A model generated the notes under the pieces. It saw nothing but the letters and a program-made list of their open reading frames with translations, did no database searches and was not told the origin of the DNA. The position numbers and the translations under genes are program-made. 64,000 nt of DNA from contig JAFAVK010000041.1 of the NCBI GenBank assembly GCA_019242475.1, positions 43,794-107,793 on the forward strand. The letters are read 5' to 3'. This DNA is from Acidobacteriota bacterium (lineage in GTDB: Bacteria; Acidobacteriota; Blastocatellia; Pyrinomonadales; Pyrinomonadaceae). Of the stretch, positions 15,689-23,000 are shown piece after piece; position 1 is the first letter of the stretch, and the number at the start of each line of letters is the position of its first letter.

Positions 15689-15773
15689 GGAGGCGGTGCG
15701 ACTCGAACGCACAGGGGCTTTGACGCCCGGCGGCTTAGCACGCCGCTGCACTAACCTTTTGTGCGGCGCCTCC
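15689..15773 (-). tRNA. tRNA-Ser (anticodon GCU)
   Basis: 85 nt. Acceptor GGAGGCG/CGCCTCC, anticodon loop GTGCTAA, long variable arm with GGGC/GCCC stem. Position 8 is C. Confidence 0.9.
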
Positions 15774-15784
15774 GTTTGATTGGC

Positions 15785-15866
15785 GGAAGGTGCGGGAGTC
15801 GAACCCGCAGGGGCTTTCGCCCCGACAGTTTTCGGGACTGCTCGGCGTGCCCGTGCCCAACCTCCC
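15785..15866 (-). tRNA. tRNA-Ser (anticodon CGA) with C33
   Basis: 82 nt. Acceptor GGGAGGT/ACCTTCC, anticodon loop CCCGAAA (C33), variable arm GGGGC-GAAA-GCCCC. Confidence 0.85.
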
Positions 15867-15871
15867 AAGAT

Positions 15872-15954
15872 GCACCAGGGGGGACTCGAACCCCCTTGCT
15901 CGCGTGGAGCGACAGCTTTACAGGCTGCTGCCTGACCGATTCGGCGTCTGGTGC
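15872..15954 (-). tRNA. tRNA-Tyr (anticodon GUA), first tRNA of the array
   Basis: 83 nt. Acceptor GCACCAG/CTGGTGC, anticodon loop CTGTAAA, class II variable arm GCTC/GAGC. Position 8 is A. Confidence 0.9.
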
Positions 15955-15965
15955 AAATGCCGTTA

Positions 15966-16012
15966 GAAAAACTGATGAAGGCGGCGAGCGGGAAACTCTC
16001 CCCGCCTTCATC
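15966..16012 (-). terminator. Intrinsic-terminator-like hairpin just upstream of the first array tRNA
   Basis: On the minus strand GATGAAGGCGG pairs with CCGCCTTCATC (11 bp; 15974-15984 with 16002-16012) and is followed by AGTTTTTC. Only 11 nt separate the end of the T run from tRNA-Tyr, so no promoter fits between them. Confidence 0.7.
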
Positions 16013-16041
16013 CCTCAAGGTAATTCGGTTGTCAAACAGCA

Positions 16042-16092
16042 AAATAAAAGGAGCGGGCCTTCGTGCTTCCCCAGAGGAAGCCGGCCCGCTCC
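16042..16092 (-). terminator. Strong intrinsic terminator in the array leader
   Basis: On the minus strand GGAGCGGGCC pairs with GGCCCGCTCC (10 bp), with an inner GCTTCC/GGAAGC helix, followed by TTTTATTTT. The plus-strand side has no T run, so it acts on minus-strand transcripts. Confidence 0.8.
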
Positions 16093-16151
16093 ACGCAAGT
16101 CTCTACGAACTGTTTCGAGATTTGGGGAGCGGGAGGCCGCCCCCCGCTGAA

Positions 16152-16361
16152 TCAATGCTGTAACTGCCGACGATCTTTGCGCGCCCACCCTTCGGGTCGA
16201 AGGGTTAGGCTTTGAATGCTATGACCGACGAGATTAAAGGCCGACTGACTCGGGCAGACGACCCGCGAGACGCCCGCGCCCGGATACGGGGCGGACGTGA
16301 GTCCGGCGGCCGTCCTGGCGGTCGCCGTCGCGCGTCTGACTATGTTCGAGTTCGTCGCCAT
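16152..16361 (-). CDS. 69-residue ORF at the head of the array transcript
   Basis: ATG at 16361, about 50 nt below a good promoter, with AAGGAGAA upstream (spacing longer than ideal). The product MATNSNIVRRATATARTAAG continues to the TGA at 16152 and is Arg/Ala/Ser-rich without recognisable domains. It is followed by the two terminator-like hairpins and then the tRNAs. It could be a leader peptide or the only product of a short transcript, or may not be translated. Confidence 0.4.
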   Translation of the reverse strand: MATNSNIVRRATATARTAAGLTSAPYPGAGVSRVVCPSQSAFNLVGHSIQSLTLRPEGWARKDRRQLQH

Positions 16362-16415
16362 CTGAAGTCTCTCTTCTCCTTCAAGAGGTCGGCCCGCGGC
16401 GCGGGCGACGGTGTC

Positions 16416-16444
16416 AATATACGCAGACCACTTTATACTGTCAA
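16416..16444 (-). promoter_or_regulatory. Sigma-70-like promoter facing the tRNA array
   Basis: On the minus strand TTGACA (16439-16444) is followed after 17 nt by TATATT (16416-16421). Transcription would start near 16408 and run toward the tRNA array. This is the best consensus promoter seen in the region. Confidence 0.7.
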
Positions 16445-16535
16445 GCACTTTTTTTCGAGAAAGCTTCCGGGGCGGTTTTCGCGGGAAAGTGCGCGGGTTG
16501 TGCGGGCGCGCGCGGAGGGGAGATACTGGCTTCGC

Positions 16536-17165
16536 ATGAGCCCGACCATCATCGCCGTCGGCGGCTTCAACTCGAACTCGGGCAAGACGACGCTCGTCTG
16601 CGAGCTGCTGCGCGCGCTCCGCGGGTGGGAGGCTTTGAAGATGACCCGCGGCCACTACCGCTCCTGCGGCCGCGACCCGCACGCCTGCTGCGTCGCACAC
16701 CTCTTGAGCGACGAGCCGGTCGTCCGCTCCGGCCGCGCGGAGACCTACGCGCCGGGCAAGGACACGGGGCGCTACTGGGACGCGGGCGCGACGCAAGTGC
16801 ACTGGGCGGTCGTCACCGACGCGCAGGTCGAGGCGGGCTTCCGCGCGGCCCTCTCGCGCGTGAAGGCGCCGGGCGTCGTCGTCGAGGGGAACAGCTTCCT
16901 GCGCTCCTTCGAGGCGGACTTCACCGTGCTCGTCGCCCGGCCCGACGTTCTGAAGATTAAGAACACGGCGCGGCGCGTGCTGCCCGTAGCGTCCGCGCTC
17001 TACCTCTCGGACGCGGGTGAAGGGATCGACTCCGAAAGCCGCGCGCGCTTCGAGCGCTGGTGGCGCGAAGCGGGGTTGGAAGAGGCGGCGCCGTCCCTGC
17101 CCGTCTACACGCGCGAGAGTCTGCCCGAGCTGACGGAGCGCGTCGCCCGCGCGCACGCGCGGTAA
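16536..17165 (+). CDS. MobB-like P-loop NTPase (molybdopterin cofactor related)
   Basis: 209 residues from ATG 16536 behind GGAGGGGAGA. It opens with IIAVGGFNSNSGKTTLVCEL, a deviant P-loop (GGxxxSGKTT) like that of MobB and related small GTPases. CGRDPHACC and HLLSDEPVV follow, then VVVEGNSFLRSF, which resembles a Walker B/switch strand. The next gene encodes a MOSC protein, 21 bp downstream on the same strand, which supports a role near molybdenum cofactor chemistry. The exact reaction is not known. Confidence 0.65.
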   Translation: MSPTIIAVGGFNSNSGKTTLVCELLRALRGWEALKMTRGHYRSCGRDPHACCVAHLLSDEPVVRSGRAETYAPGKDTGRYWDAGATQVHWAVVTDAQVEAGFRAALSRVKAPGVVVEGNSFLRSFEADFTVLVARPDVLKIKNTARRVLPVASALYLSDAGEGIDSESRARFERWWREAGLEEAAPSLPVYTRESLPELTERVARAHAR

Positions 17166-17186
17166 AGTCTCAAACGGAGGCGGTAA

Positions 17187-17666
17187 TTGTCGGAAGTGGA
17201 AGGGAGAATCTTCCATCTCAACGTCTCGGACGGCGGCGTCCCGAAGCTCGCCGTGCGGGAGGCCGTGCTCACCTCGGAGGGTCTGGAAGGAGACCGCCAG
17301 CGCGACCTGCGCTACCACGGCGGCCCGGCGCGCGCGCTGTGCCTCTTCGCGCTCGAACGTGTGCTGGAGCTACAGGCCGAGGGGCACCCGATCTTTCCCG
17401 GCTCGGTCGGCGAGAACCTGACCGTCGTCGGCCTCGAATGGTCGGGGCTGGCGCCGGGCGCGCGGCTCGCGCTCGGCGCAGAGGCGGTCGTCGAAATCAC
17501 GAGCTACACCGCGCCCTGCAAGAACATCGCCGGCTCCTTCGCGGGCGGCGAGTTCAAACGCATCTCGCAGAAAGTCCGCCCCGGCGACTCCCGCCTCTAC
17601 GCGTGCGTGCTGCGCCCCGGCCGCCTTGCCGTCGGCCAGCCGGTCAAGTTGTTAAGCGAGACTTAA
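17187..17666 (+). CDS. MOSC domain protein
   Basis: 159 residues, TTG start at 17187 behind ACGGAGGCGG. Motifs GLEGDRQRDLRYHGGPARALCLF, GENLTVVGLEW and the conserved TAPCKNI cysteine define the MOSC (molybdenum cofactor sulfurase C-terminal) domain, thought to bind Moco and handle sulfur on its conserved Cys. It stands alone without an N-terminal PLP domain, as in YiiM/YcbX-like proteins. It pairs with the upstream MobB-like gene. Confidence 0.85.
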   Translation: MSEVEGRIFHLNVSDGGVPKLAVREAVLTSEGLEGDRQRDLRYHGGPARALCLFALERVLELQAEGHPIFPGSVGENLTVVGLEWSGLAPGARLALGAEAVVEITSYTAPCKNIAGSFAGGEFKRISQKVRPGDSRLYACVLRPGRLAVGQPVKLLSET

Positions 17667-17680
17667 ACCGCAGAACTGCC

Positions 17681-17782
17681 AAAAAGAAAAGGCGCCGGGA
17701 GCCCCCACTCCCGACGCCTACGGCCACTCGCGTGGCCTGCCCCAAAGTTTCACTCGTTCTCAGAAGGAACGCCCGTTAGGTA
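17681..17782 (-). ncRNA. Candidate small RNA ending in an intrinsic terminator
   Basis: On the minus strand TACTAT (17789-17794) could be a -10 box; the RNA would run about 100 nt through two hairpins (GGCCAC/GTGGCC at 17722-17737) to the stem GGCGTCGGGAG/CTCCCGGCGCC (17691-17701 with 17708-17718), followed by TTTTCTTTTT. No ORF reads this way. It is antisense to nothing and lies 3' of the MOSC gene. A -35 box is weak. Identity unknown. Confidence 0.5.
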
Positions 17783-17858
17783 AGAAGGATAGTACCCCCC
17801 GCCCCCGCCCCTTTGGTTGCAGTTTGATTGCGAGGCAAAGATGTTTCGCGTGCGGCTG

Positions 17859-17903
17859 AAAAAAATAAGAGGGCCATTCGTTTCTCTGAACGAATAGCCC
17901 TCT
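17859..17903 (-). terminator. Intrinsic terminator after tRNA-Arg
   Basis: Minus-strand AGAGGGCTATTCG pairs with CGAATGGCCCTCT and is followed by a T-rich run (TATTTTTTTC). It ends the tRNA-Arg(UCG) transcript. Confidence 0.85.
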
Positions 17904-17920
17904 TTAACAAAGTAATTGAC

Positions 17921-17993
17921 GGGCCGTGAGGGATTCGAACCCCCGACACCTAGTTCCGAAGACTAGTGCTCTATCCAGCTGAGCTAACGGCCC
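17921..17993 (-). tRNA. tRNA-Arg (anticodon UCG), canonical
   Basis: Acceptor GGGCCGT/ACGGCCC, anticodon loop CTTCGGA with U33, T loop TTCGAAT. It is outside the array, has its own terminator and looks fully canonical, in contrast to many array members. Confidence 0.95.
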
Positions 17994-18039
17994 TTTGTCT
18001 CGCCCGTGCGCTTACGATAGCACAGGCACATCCGCGTGT

Positions 18040-18519
18040 TTAATGGGACGGCTGCGCGGGCGTCGCGGCGCCCGTCGGCGCGGGGCTCGTCGTCGTGCGG
18101 CCGTGGAACTCGCGGCGGATGTAGCGGACGAGGTTGTCGATGCGCTGCTGGTCGAGCCGCTTCTTGAAGGGGGGCATCTCGTCGCCGCCCTCGGCGATCT
18201 GCTTGGCGAGTTCCGAGTCGGGGTCTTTCTTGCCGTGGTCGCGGAGGCTCGGCACTTTCATCGTGTGGCCCGGCTCGTCCTCGAACGGGCCGCCGGTGCC
18301 GTCGGCCTTGTGGCACTTGATGCAGAACTGCGAGTAGTCGGCGCCGGCCGCGGCCAACTCGTCGGGCGTCGCGGCTGGGGCGGGCGTCGAAGTGTTCGCG
18401 GCCGCCGTGGCGGCGGGGCGCGCGCCCGCGTTGGAGTTCTGCGCGGTCTGCGTGCTGTTGCAGGCGGCGGCGAAGGGGACGGCGGCGAAGAGTGCGAGTG
18501 CGATCTTATGAAGTTTCAT
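18040..18519 (-). CDS. Lipoprotein c-type cytochrome
   Basis: 159 residues from ATG 18519. Lipoprotein signal MKLHKIALALFAAVPFAAAC, an Ala/Thr/Pro-rich linker to about 55, then the class I cytochrome c fold with the heme motif CIKCH, and an axial Met candidate in GGDEMPPFKKRLD. It is a single-heme periplasmic electron carrier anchored to the membrane. An in-frame upstream extension lacks the signal and is rejected. The redox partner is unknown. Confidence 0.88.
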   Translation of the reverse strand: MKLHKIALALFAAVPFAAACNSTQTAQNSNAGARPAATAAANTSTPAPAATPDELAAAGADYSQFCIKCHKADGTGGPFEDEPGHTMKVPSLRDHGKKDPDSELAKQIAEGGDEMPPFKKRLDQQRIDNLVRYIRREFHGRTTTSPAPTGAATPAQPSH

Positions 18520-18798
18520 GCGCTCGAAGAATGCGGTTCGGAGACCGTCGGGGCTGTCCGTCGGGTTGAAAGAGCGGGGCGAGTATAGCGTAAGGCCGCG
18601 GGAGTTTGAAGGAGCCCCCGCGCGGGCTCGAAAACAACCGGGCGCGTGCGCGCGCGGCGGTTTGCAATCCTGCGCGGCGCGAAGCACAATACGTCTCGCC
18701 CGGCAGGCACTCACTCTCCTCCGACTGCGGCGCACGCGCGCGTAGAGTTGAGACGGCCCTTCAAACCCCTTAACGGACATCATGAGGAAGTTAAGACC

Positions 18799-19587
18799 AT
18801 GAGCACGGAACATGAGCAGGCCGGCGCGGGCCGCCATACGCTGCGCCTGGCCGACAAGGCCGAGCGCGGGGCGGAGCAGGCCGAGCAGCCCGAGAAGGCC
18901 CCGAAGATCTCCCGCCAATTCGTCACCTTCACCTTCTACAAGGCGCGCCCCGAGTGGCGCATGCTCGACGCGCAGGCGAAGCTCGACGCCAAGCGCGAGT
19001 TCGTCGAGGTCTTCGAGTCCTACCGCAGCACGCTACTGATGCACTGCTACTCCATCGTCGGCCTGCGCTCGAACGTGGACTTCATGCTCTGGCGCATCGG
19101 CTACGGGCTCGACCCGTTTCAGGAGATGTCCGCGCGCCTGAACGGGACGCAGCTCGGGCGCTACCTCGAAGTCAGTCAGTCGTTCCTCTCGATGACCAAG
19201 CGCTCGATGTACATCGACAAGGACAACCCCGAGCACGTCGAAGACCGTTTGCACATCGTGCCCGGGCAGTCGAAGTACCTCTTCGTCTACCCGTTCGTGA
19301 AGACGCGCGAGTGGTACGGGCTGCCGGTCGAGCAGCGGCAGGAGATGATGGACGAGCACATCCGCGTCGGCTCGAAGTACCGCTCGGTCAAGCTGCACAC
19401 GACCTACTCCTTCGGCCTCGACGACCAGGAGTTCGTCGTCGCCTTCGAGACCGACCAGCCCTCGGACTTCCTCGACCTCGTGCAGGAGCTGCGCGAGTCG
19501 AAGGCGAGCCGCTACACGCTGCGCGACACGCCCATGTTCACCTGCCGCCAGCTCCAGCTCGCCGAATGCCTGGACGAGCTTGGATGA
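18799..19587 (+). CDS. Chlorite dismutase family protein (HemQ/coproheme decarboxylase-like)
   Basis: 262 residues from ATG 18799, ribosome site GAGGAAG. A charged N-terminal tail (1-35) precedes the Cld-family ferredoxin-like beta barrel: SRQFVTFTFYK, YPFVKTREWYGLP, then MMDEHIRVGSKYRSVKLHTTYSFGLDDQEFVVAFE, where the conserved His and the GLDDQEFV strand are family hallmarks. In monoderms and many other bacteria this family makes heme b from coproheme; true chlorite dismutases need a distal Arg I cannot place. HemQ-type function is the more likely. Confidence 0.8.
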   Translation: MSTEHEQAGAGRHTLRLADKAERGAEQAEQPEKAPKISRQFVTFTFYKARPEWRMLDAQAKLDAKREFVEVFESYRSTLLMHCYSIVGLRSNVDFMLWRIGYGLDPFQEMSARLNGTQLGRYLEVSQSFLSMTKRSMYIDKDNPEHVEDRLHIVPGQSKYLFVYPFVKTREWYGLPVEQRQEMMDEHIRVGSKYRSVKLHTTYSFGLDDQEFVVAFETDQPSDFLDLVQELRESKASRYTLRDTPMFTCRQLQLAECLDELG

Positions 19588-19611
19588 AGTTTTCTTTAAG
19601 GACGATGAAGA

Positions 19612-19641
19612 AGGGAGGGTTTTCAAACTCTCCCTTTTTTT
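19612..19641 (+). terminator. Intrinsic terminator of the Cld-family gene
   Basis: AGGGAG (19612) pairs with CTCCCT (19630) around a loop, followed by seven T. Confidence 0.8.
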
Positions 19642-19668
19642 GTCTTCTTGAGAAGAGAGCAGGGGCGA

Positions 19669-19734
19669 TTAACCACAGAGACACAGAGACACGGCTCGGA
19701 GCAATATCTCGACGAGCCGTGTCTCTGTGGTTAA
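19669..19734. repeat. Inverted repeat (GACACAGA words)
   Basis: TTAACCACAGAGACACAGAG plus ACACGGCTCG on the left is mirrored nearly perfectly on the right. The same word builds the repeat at 33019. Confidence 0.85.
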
Positions 19735-19773
19735 CAATTGCACCGCGAAGACTCAATCTGCGATTATCCACGC

Positions 19774-22515
19774 ATGCCGCGCAATGAAGTTGTAAAGCTT
19801 CTCCTTGCACTGTTCTTCTTAACTTCACACAGCCCCGCCGCCGCACAGAACAACCCGCAGCCAAACGCCCCGCGCCACTATGAATATCTCTGGTACGAGG
19901 CGGAGAACATGGCCGGGCTCTCTTTGGACGCGCGCAACGAGCCGCGCCTGAATCCGGTGTGGCAGAACCTTCCGCGCGAGAGAGCGCCGGGGTGGGGCAT
20001 CAACGGGCCGGGCGTCTCGGCCGAGTGGTCGCAGGGCGGCGAGAGCGAGTGGAACTCGGTCGCCGCCGCGCGCGACGAGACGCGCGCGACACTGTTTCAA
20101 GAAATCGAAATCCCACGCGACGGCGAGTACCGCGTCTGGGCGCGCTACGCCGACTGGGCGCGCAAGAGTGAGAGCTTCACCGTCCGCCTCACGCAGCAGG
20201 GGCGCGAGGTCTTCCAGCACGAGTTCGGCGCGCGCGACCTCATCGACCCGTACGACGAGGTGAGCATGTACTGGGGCTGGGCCTTCACCTGGGACGGCTC
20301 GCCCGCCTCCGCCTTGAAGAAAGGCCCCGCGCGCCTCTCAATCGAAATCGAGAAAGCGGCCGGCGCGCCCCGGCAGGTCGATTGCGTGCTCGTCACGAAC
20401 GACCTCGACTACAGGCCCGAAGGCCGGCGCAAGCCGCCCTTCCACGCGCAGAGAGTCCTGAGCGACTGGGCCAAGCAGCGGACGCCTCTGACGCCGCTGC
20501 TCGAAAAGGCACCGGCGGTTGAAGCGACGCCCGCGCTCTGGCACAGGCCGGCGCTCGCGGGGCGCGACTTCCTCGTCCCCTGGAACATCTCGGAGACCTT
20601 CTGGGACGACTACGCGAAGCCCGCGGCCGAGCGCCCGCTCTACCCCTTCAACGCCGAGCCCGTCGAAGCCTTCGTCGAGAAGTACAAGGGCGCGCGCGAC
20701 GTGCCCATCTTCAGCTCGCCGCTCGTCGTCCCCGTCTTCCACCTCAACAACCTCCCGAAGCACCTCTTGGAGGGGAGCGCCTTCCTCAACTTCATCCGGC
20801 AGACGCGCTCACCCTTCGCCGTCAACATCAACTACGGCGCGGCCGCCTTCCCCGAGACTGCGCAGGGTGAGGCGGCGCTCAAGCTCCTCCGGGGCGAGCT
20901 GCGCGGCCAGTTCGTCGGCTGGATTTCGGGCGAGAGCATCGGGCACGTCTACGGCGCGGTGGCGTCGCGCCTCACGCTCACGCCCGACACGTCCCGCCGC
21001 GCGATGCTCGAAGCCTACCGCGCGGCCTACACGCGCGCCCTCGAAGAGAAGTGGGCGGGCACGTTCAAGACCCCGGCCGGGGCGATGTGGGACAAGCTCA
21101 TCCCCGCGCAGTCCACCTCTTCCACGGCCTACGCGCACGCGCTCTTCGACTGGGGCGTGCGCACGCTCGGCATCGAGACGGCGGCGGTGCAGCCTGTGAC
21201 GGCGATGCGCATCGCCTTCGTCCGCGGCGCCGCGCGCCAGTACGGCGGGAACTTCCTCTATTACCACGCGCCCAACTTCGGCGACACGGCCACGACGTTT
21301 ACCAAAGAACAGAGCTTCGCCGGCCCCGAACACTTCTTCCACACGCGCTACGGCGCGACGATGGGGCCTTCGCTTTCGTGGTACAGGAAGAGCTATTACC
21401 TCTACTATATGTCGGGCGCGTCGGCCGTCTACCTCGAACAGGGCTTCGACCAGTTCTTCCAGCCCGGCCCCGGCGAGCACCCCTTCCAGCTCAACCCGCT
21501 CGGGCGCATCACCGAAGAGTTCGTCCGCTTCGCCCAGGAGCACACAGACCGCGGCGAGCCCTACACCCCTCTCGCCCTCCTGCTCGACCCCGCGCACGGC
21601 TGGGACATGACCGACTACCCGCAGCTCCCGCTCGGCGTCTCTCCGATTAACCGTTCAGACCGCGCGCTGCGTCAGCTGTTCCTCGCCGCTTATCATCCGG
21701 CCGCCGTGGACGAGGGCGAGCCCGCGACGGCCGACCGCCAGGCTTTCACCAACTCCGTCTTCGGAGACATCTTCGACGTGCTCGTCGCGGACGAGAAGAG
21801 GGCCGACGCGATTGATGCTTACCGCGCGCTCGTCGTCGGCGGCCGCGTCGAGTGGACGCCCGCGTGGGCCGCGCGCCTGAAAGCTTACGCGGAGAAGGGA
21901 GGCACCGTCGTCCTCAACGCCGCGCAGGCCAAAGGTCTTCCCGCAGAGCTGCTCGGTATTCAAGTGACCGGCGCGACGGCTGAAGCCGACGACGCCACGT
22001 GCCTCGCGCCCGGCGAGGCGAAGACGGATTTGAGCGGCCAAGTCTACCGCTACGAACGCGTCGAGCCGCGCGGCGCGGAGGTCTTGATGAAGACGCCCGC
22101 GGGCGACCCGCTCGTCACCGTCAACCGCGTCGGCCGCGGCCGCGTCGTCTACTGCGCCGTGCCCGATCTGCTCGGCCTGGATGAAAGGCTCGTGCCCGCG
22201 GCGGCGCACCTGCTCGCGCACCTGGCCGCGGATGCGACGCCCGTGAAGGTGACCGGTAATGTCGAATACCTCGTCAACCGCAACGCGCGCGGCTGGGTCG
22301 TCACGCTCTTCAACAACCGCGGCGTCTACAAGCCGCAGCAGGGGCTCGCGCAGGTCAACCGCGCGGAGTCGGCCGAGGTCACTCTCGAACCGAACGGCGC
22401 TCTATTTAAACGCGCCGACGAATGGACGACCGGCGCGGAGTTGAAGGTCAACGGCGCCGCCGTCAACCTCAACGTCCCGCCCGGCGGCGTGCGCGTCGTC
22501 GAGCTTCTGCCGTAG
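19774..22515 (+). CDS. Large secreted protein with CBM-like N-terminus and GATase-like C-terminal domain
   Basis: 913 residues. The start at 19774 gives a clean signal peptide (MPRNEVVKLLLALFFLTSHS, cut after AAAQ); an earlier in-frame ATG at 19738 is in a repeat and is rejected. Residues about 30-200 (YEYLWYEAENMAG, GEYRVWARYADW) resemble a golvesin-like or carbohydrate-binding jelly roll. Residues about 650-830 (DIFDVLVADEKR, YRALVVGGRVEW, YAEKGGTVVLNA) look like the Rossmann GATase fold found beside glycosidase barrels (beta-galactosidase trimerisation type). The middle may be a glycosidase-like barrel, but I cannot assign a GH family. Confidence 0.6.
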   Translation: MPRNEVVKLLLALFFLTSHSPAAAQNNPQPNAPRHYEYLWYEAENMAGLSLDARNEPRLNPVWQNLPRERAPGWGINGPGVSAEWSQGGESEWNSVAAARDETRATLFQEIEIPRDGEYRVWARYADWARKSESFTVRLTQQGREVFQHEFGARDLIDPYDEVSMYWGWAFTWDGSPASALKKGPARLSIEIEKAAGAPRQVDCVLVTNDLDYRPEGRRKPPFHAQRVLSDWAKQRTPLTPLLEKAPAVEATPALWHRPALAGRDFLVPWNISETFWDDYAKPAAERPLYPFNAEPVEAFVEKYKGARDVPIFSSPLVVPVFHLNNLPKHLLEGSAFLNFIRQTRSPFAVNINYGAAAFPETAQGEAALKLLRGELRGQFVGWISGESIGHVYGAVASRLTLTPDTSRRAMLEAYRAAYTRALEEKWAGTFKTPAGAMWDKLIPAQSTSSTAYAHALFDWGVRTLGIETAAVQPVTAMRIAFVRGAARQYGGNFLYYHAPNFGDTATTFTKEQSFAGPEHFFHTRYGATMGPSLSWYRKSYYLYYMSGASAVYLEQGFDQFFQPGPGEHPFQLNPLGRITEEFVRFAQEHTDRGEPYTPLALLLDPAHGWDMTDYPQLPLGVSPINRSDRALRQLFLAAYHPAAVDEGEPATADRQAFTNSVFGDIFDVLVADEKRADAIDAYRALVVGGRVEWTPAWAARLKAYAEKGGTVVLNAAQAKGLPAELLGIQVTGATAEADDATCLAPGEAKTDLSGQVYRYERVEPRGAEVLMKTPAGDPLVTVNRVGRGRVVYCAVPDLLGLDERLVPAAAHLLAHLAADATPVKVTGNVEYLVNRNARGWVVTLFNNRGVYKPQQGLAQVNRAESAEVTLEPNGALFKRADEWTTGAELKVNGAAVNLNVPPGGVRVVELLP

Positions 22516-22592
22516 ATTGCATTAGCTCCGAGACATCTTTTAGGATGGCACGTCCGACGGACGGCGGGTTCGACGTTTCAAGGGGGGAGCGC

Positions 22593-22868
22593 ATGAAGGT
22601 CGCGAGGCACTACCTCGTCAGCGGCGAGGTGCAGGGCGTGGGGTTCCGCTTCTTCGCGCAGCGCGTCGCCGCGCGCCACCAGGTCGTCGGCTACGCCCGC
22701 AACCTCCCGGACGGCCGCGTCGAAATCCTCGCCGAGGGCACGCCCGAGGGCGTCGAAGGCTTCAAACACGACATCGCCGCCGGCCCCCGACACGCACGCG
22801 TCGAACAGGTCGAAGAGGTCTCCGTCGAGCCGACCGGGCACTATCCGACTTTCCGAATCGAAAGGTGA
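22593..22868 (+). CDS. acyP: Acylphosphatase
   Basis: 91 residues, the family length, from ATG 22593 with AGGGGGGAG upstream. The P-loop-like signature SGEVQGVGFRFFAQR holds the catalytic Arg, and YARNLPDGRVEILAEG holds the catalytic Asn. It hydrolyses carboxyl-phosphate bonds such as acetyl phosphate. It follows the large secreted protein by 77 bp. Confidence 0.93.
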   Translation: MKVARHYLVSGEVQGVGFRFFAQRVAARHQVVGYARNLPDGRVEILAEGTPEGVEGFKHDIAAGPRHARVEQVEEVSVEPTGHYPTFRIER

Positions 22869-22870
22869 AA

Positions 22871-22997
<127 letters not shown>

Positions 22998-23000
22998 CTC

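Noticed and set aside
11106..15954. Protein genes read through the tRNA array, on either strand
   Set aside because: Long frames there only translate tRNA T arms again and again (peptides like GFEPA, RDSNPR, GSNPAR) and have no ribosome sites or family features.
8896..16092. Prophage carrying tRNAs
   Set aside because: No capsid, terminase, tail, portal, lysis or integrase gene lies in or near the array, and xerD at 455 is a housekeeping type.
16152..17318. A long minus-strand gene opposite the MobB-like and MOSC genes
   Set aside because: Its upper part is low-complexity shadow of the real plus-strand genes; only the last 69 codons below the promoter were kept as a tentative ORF.
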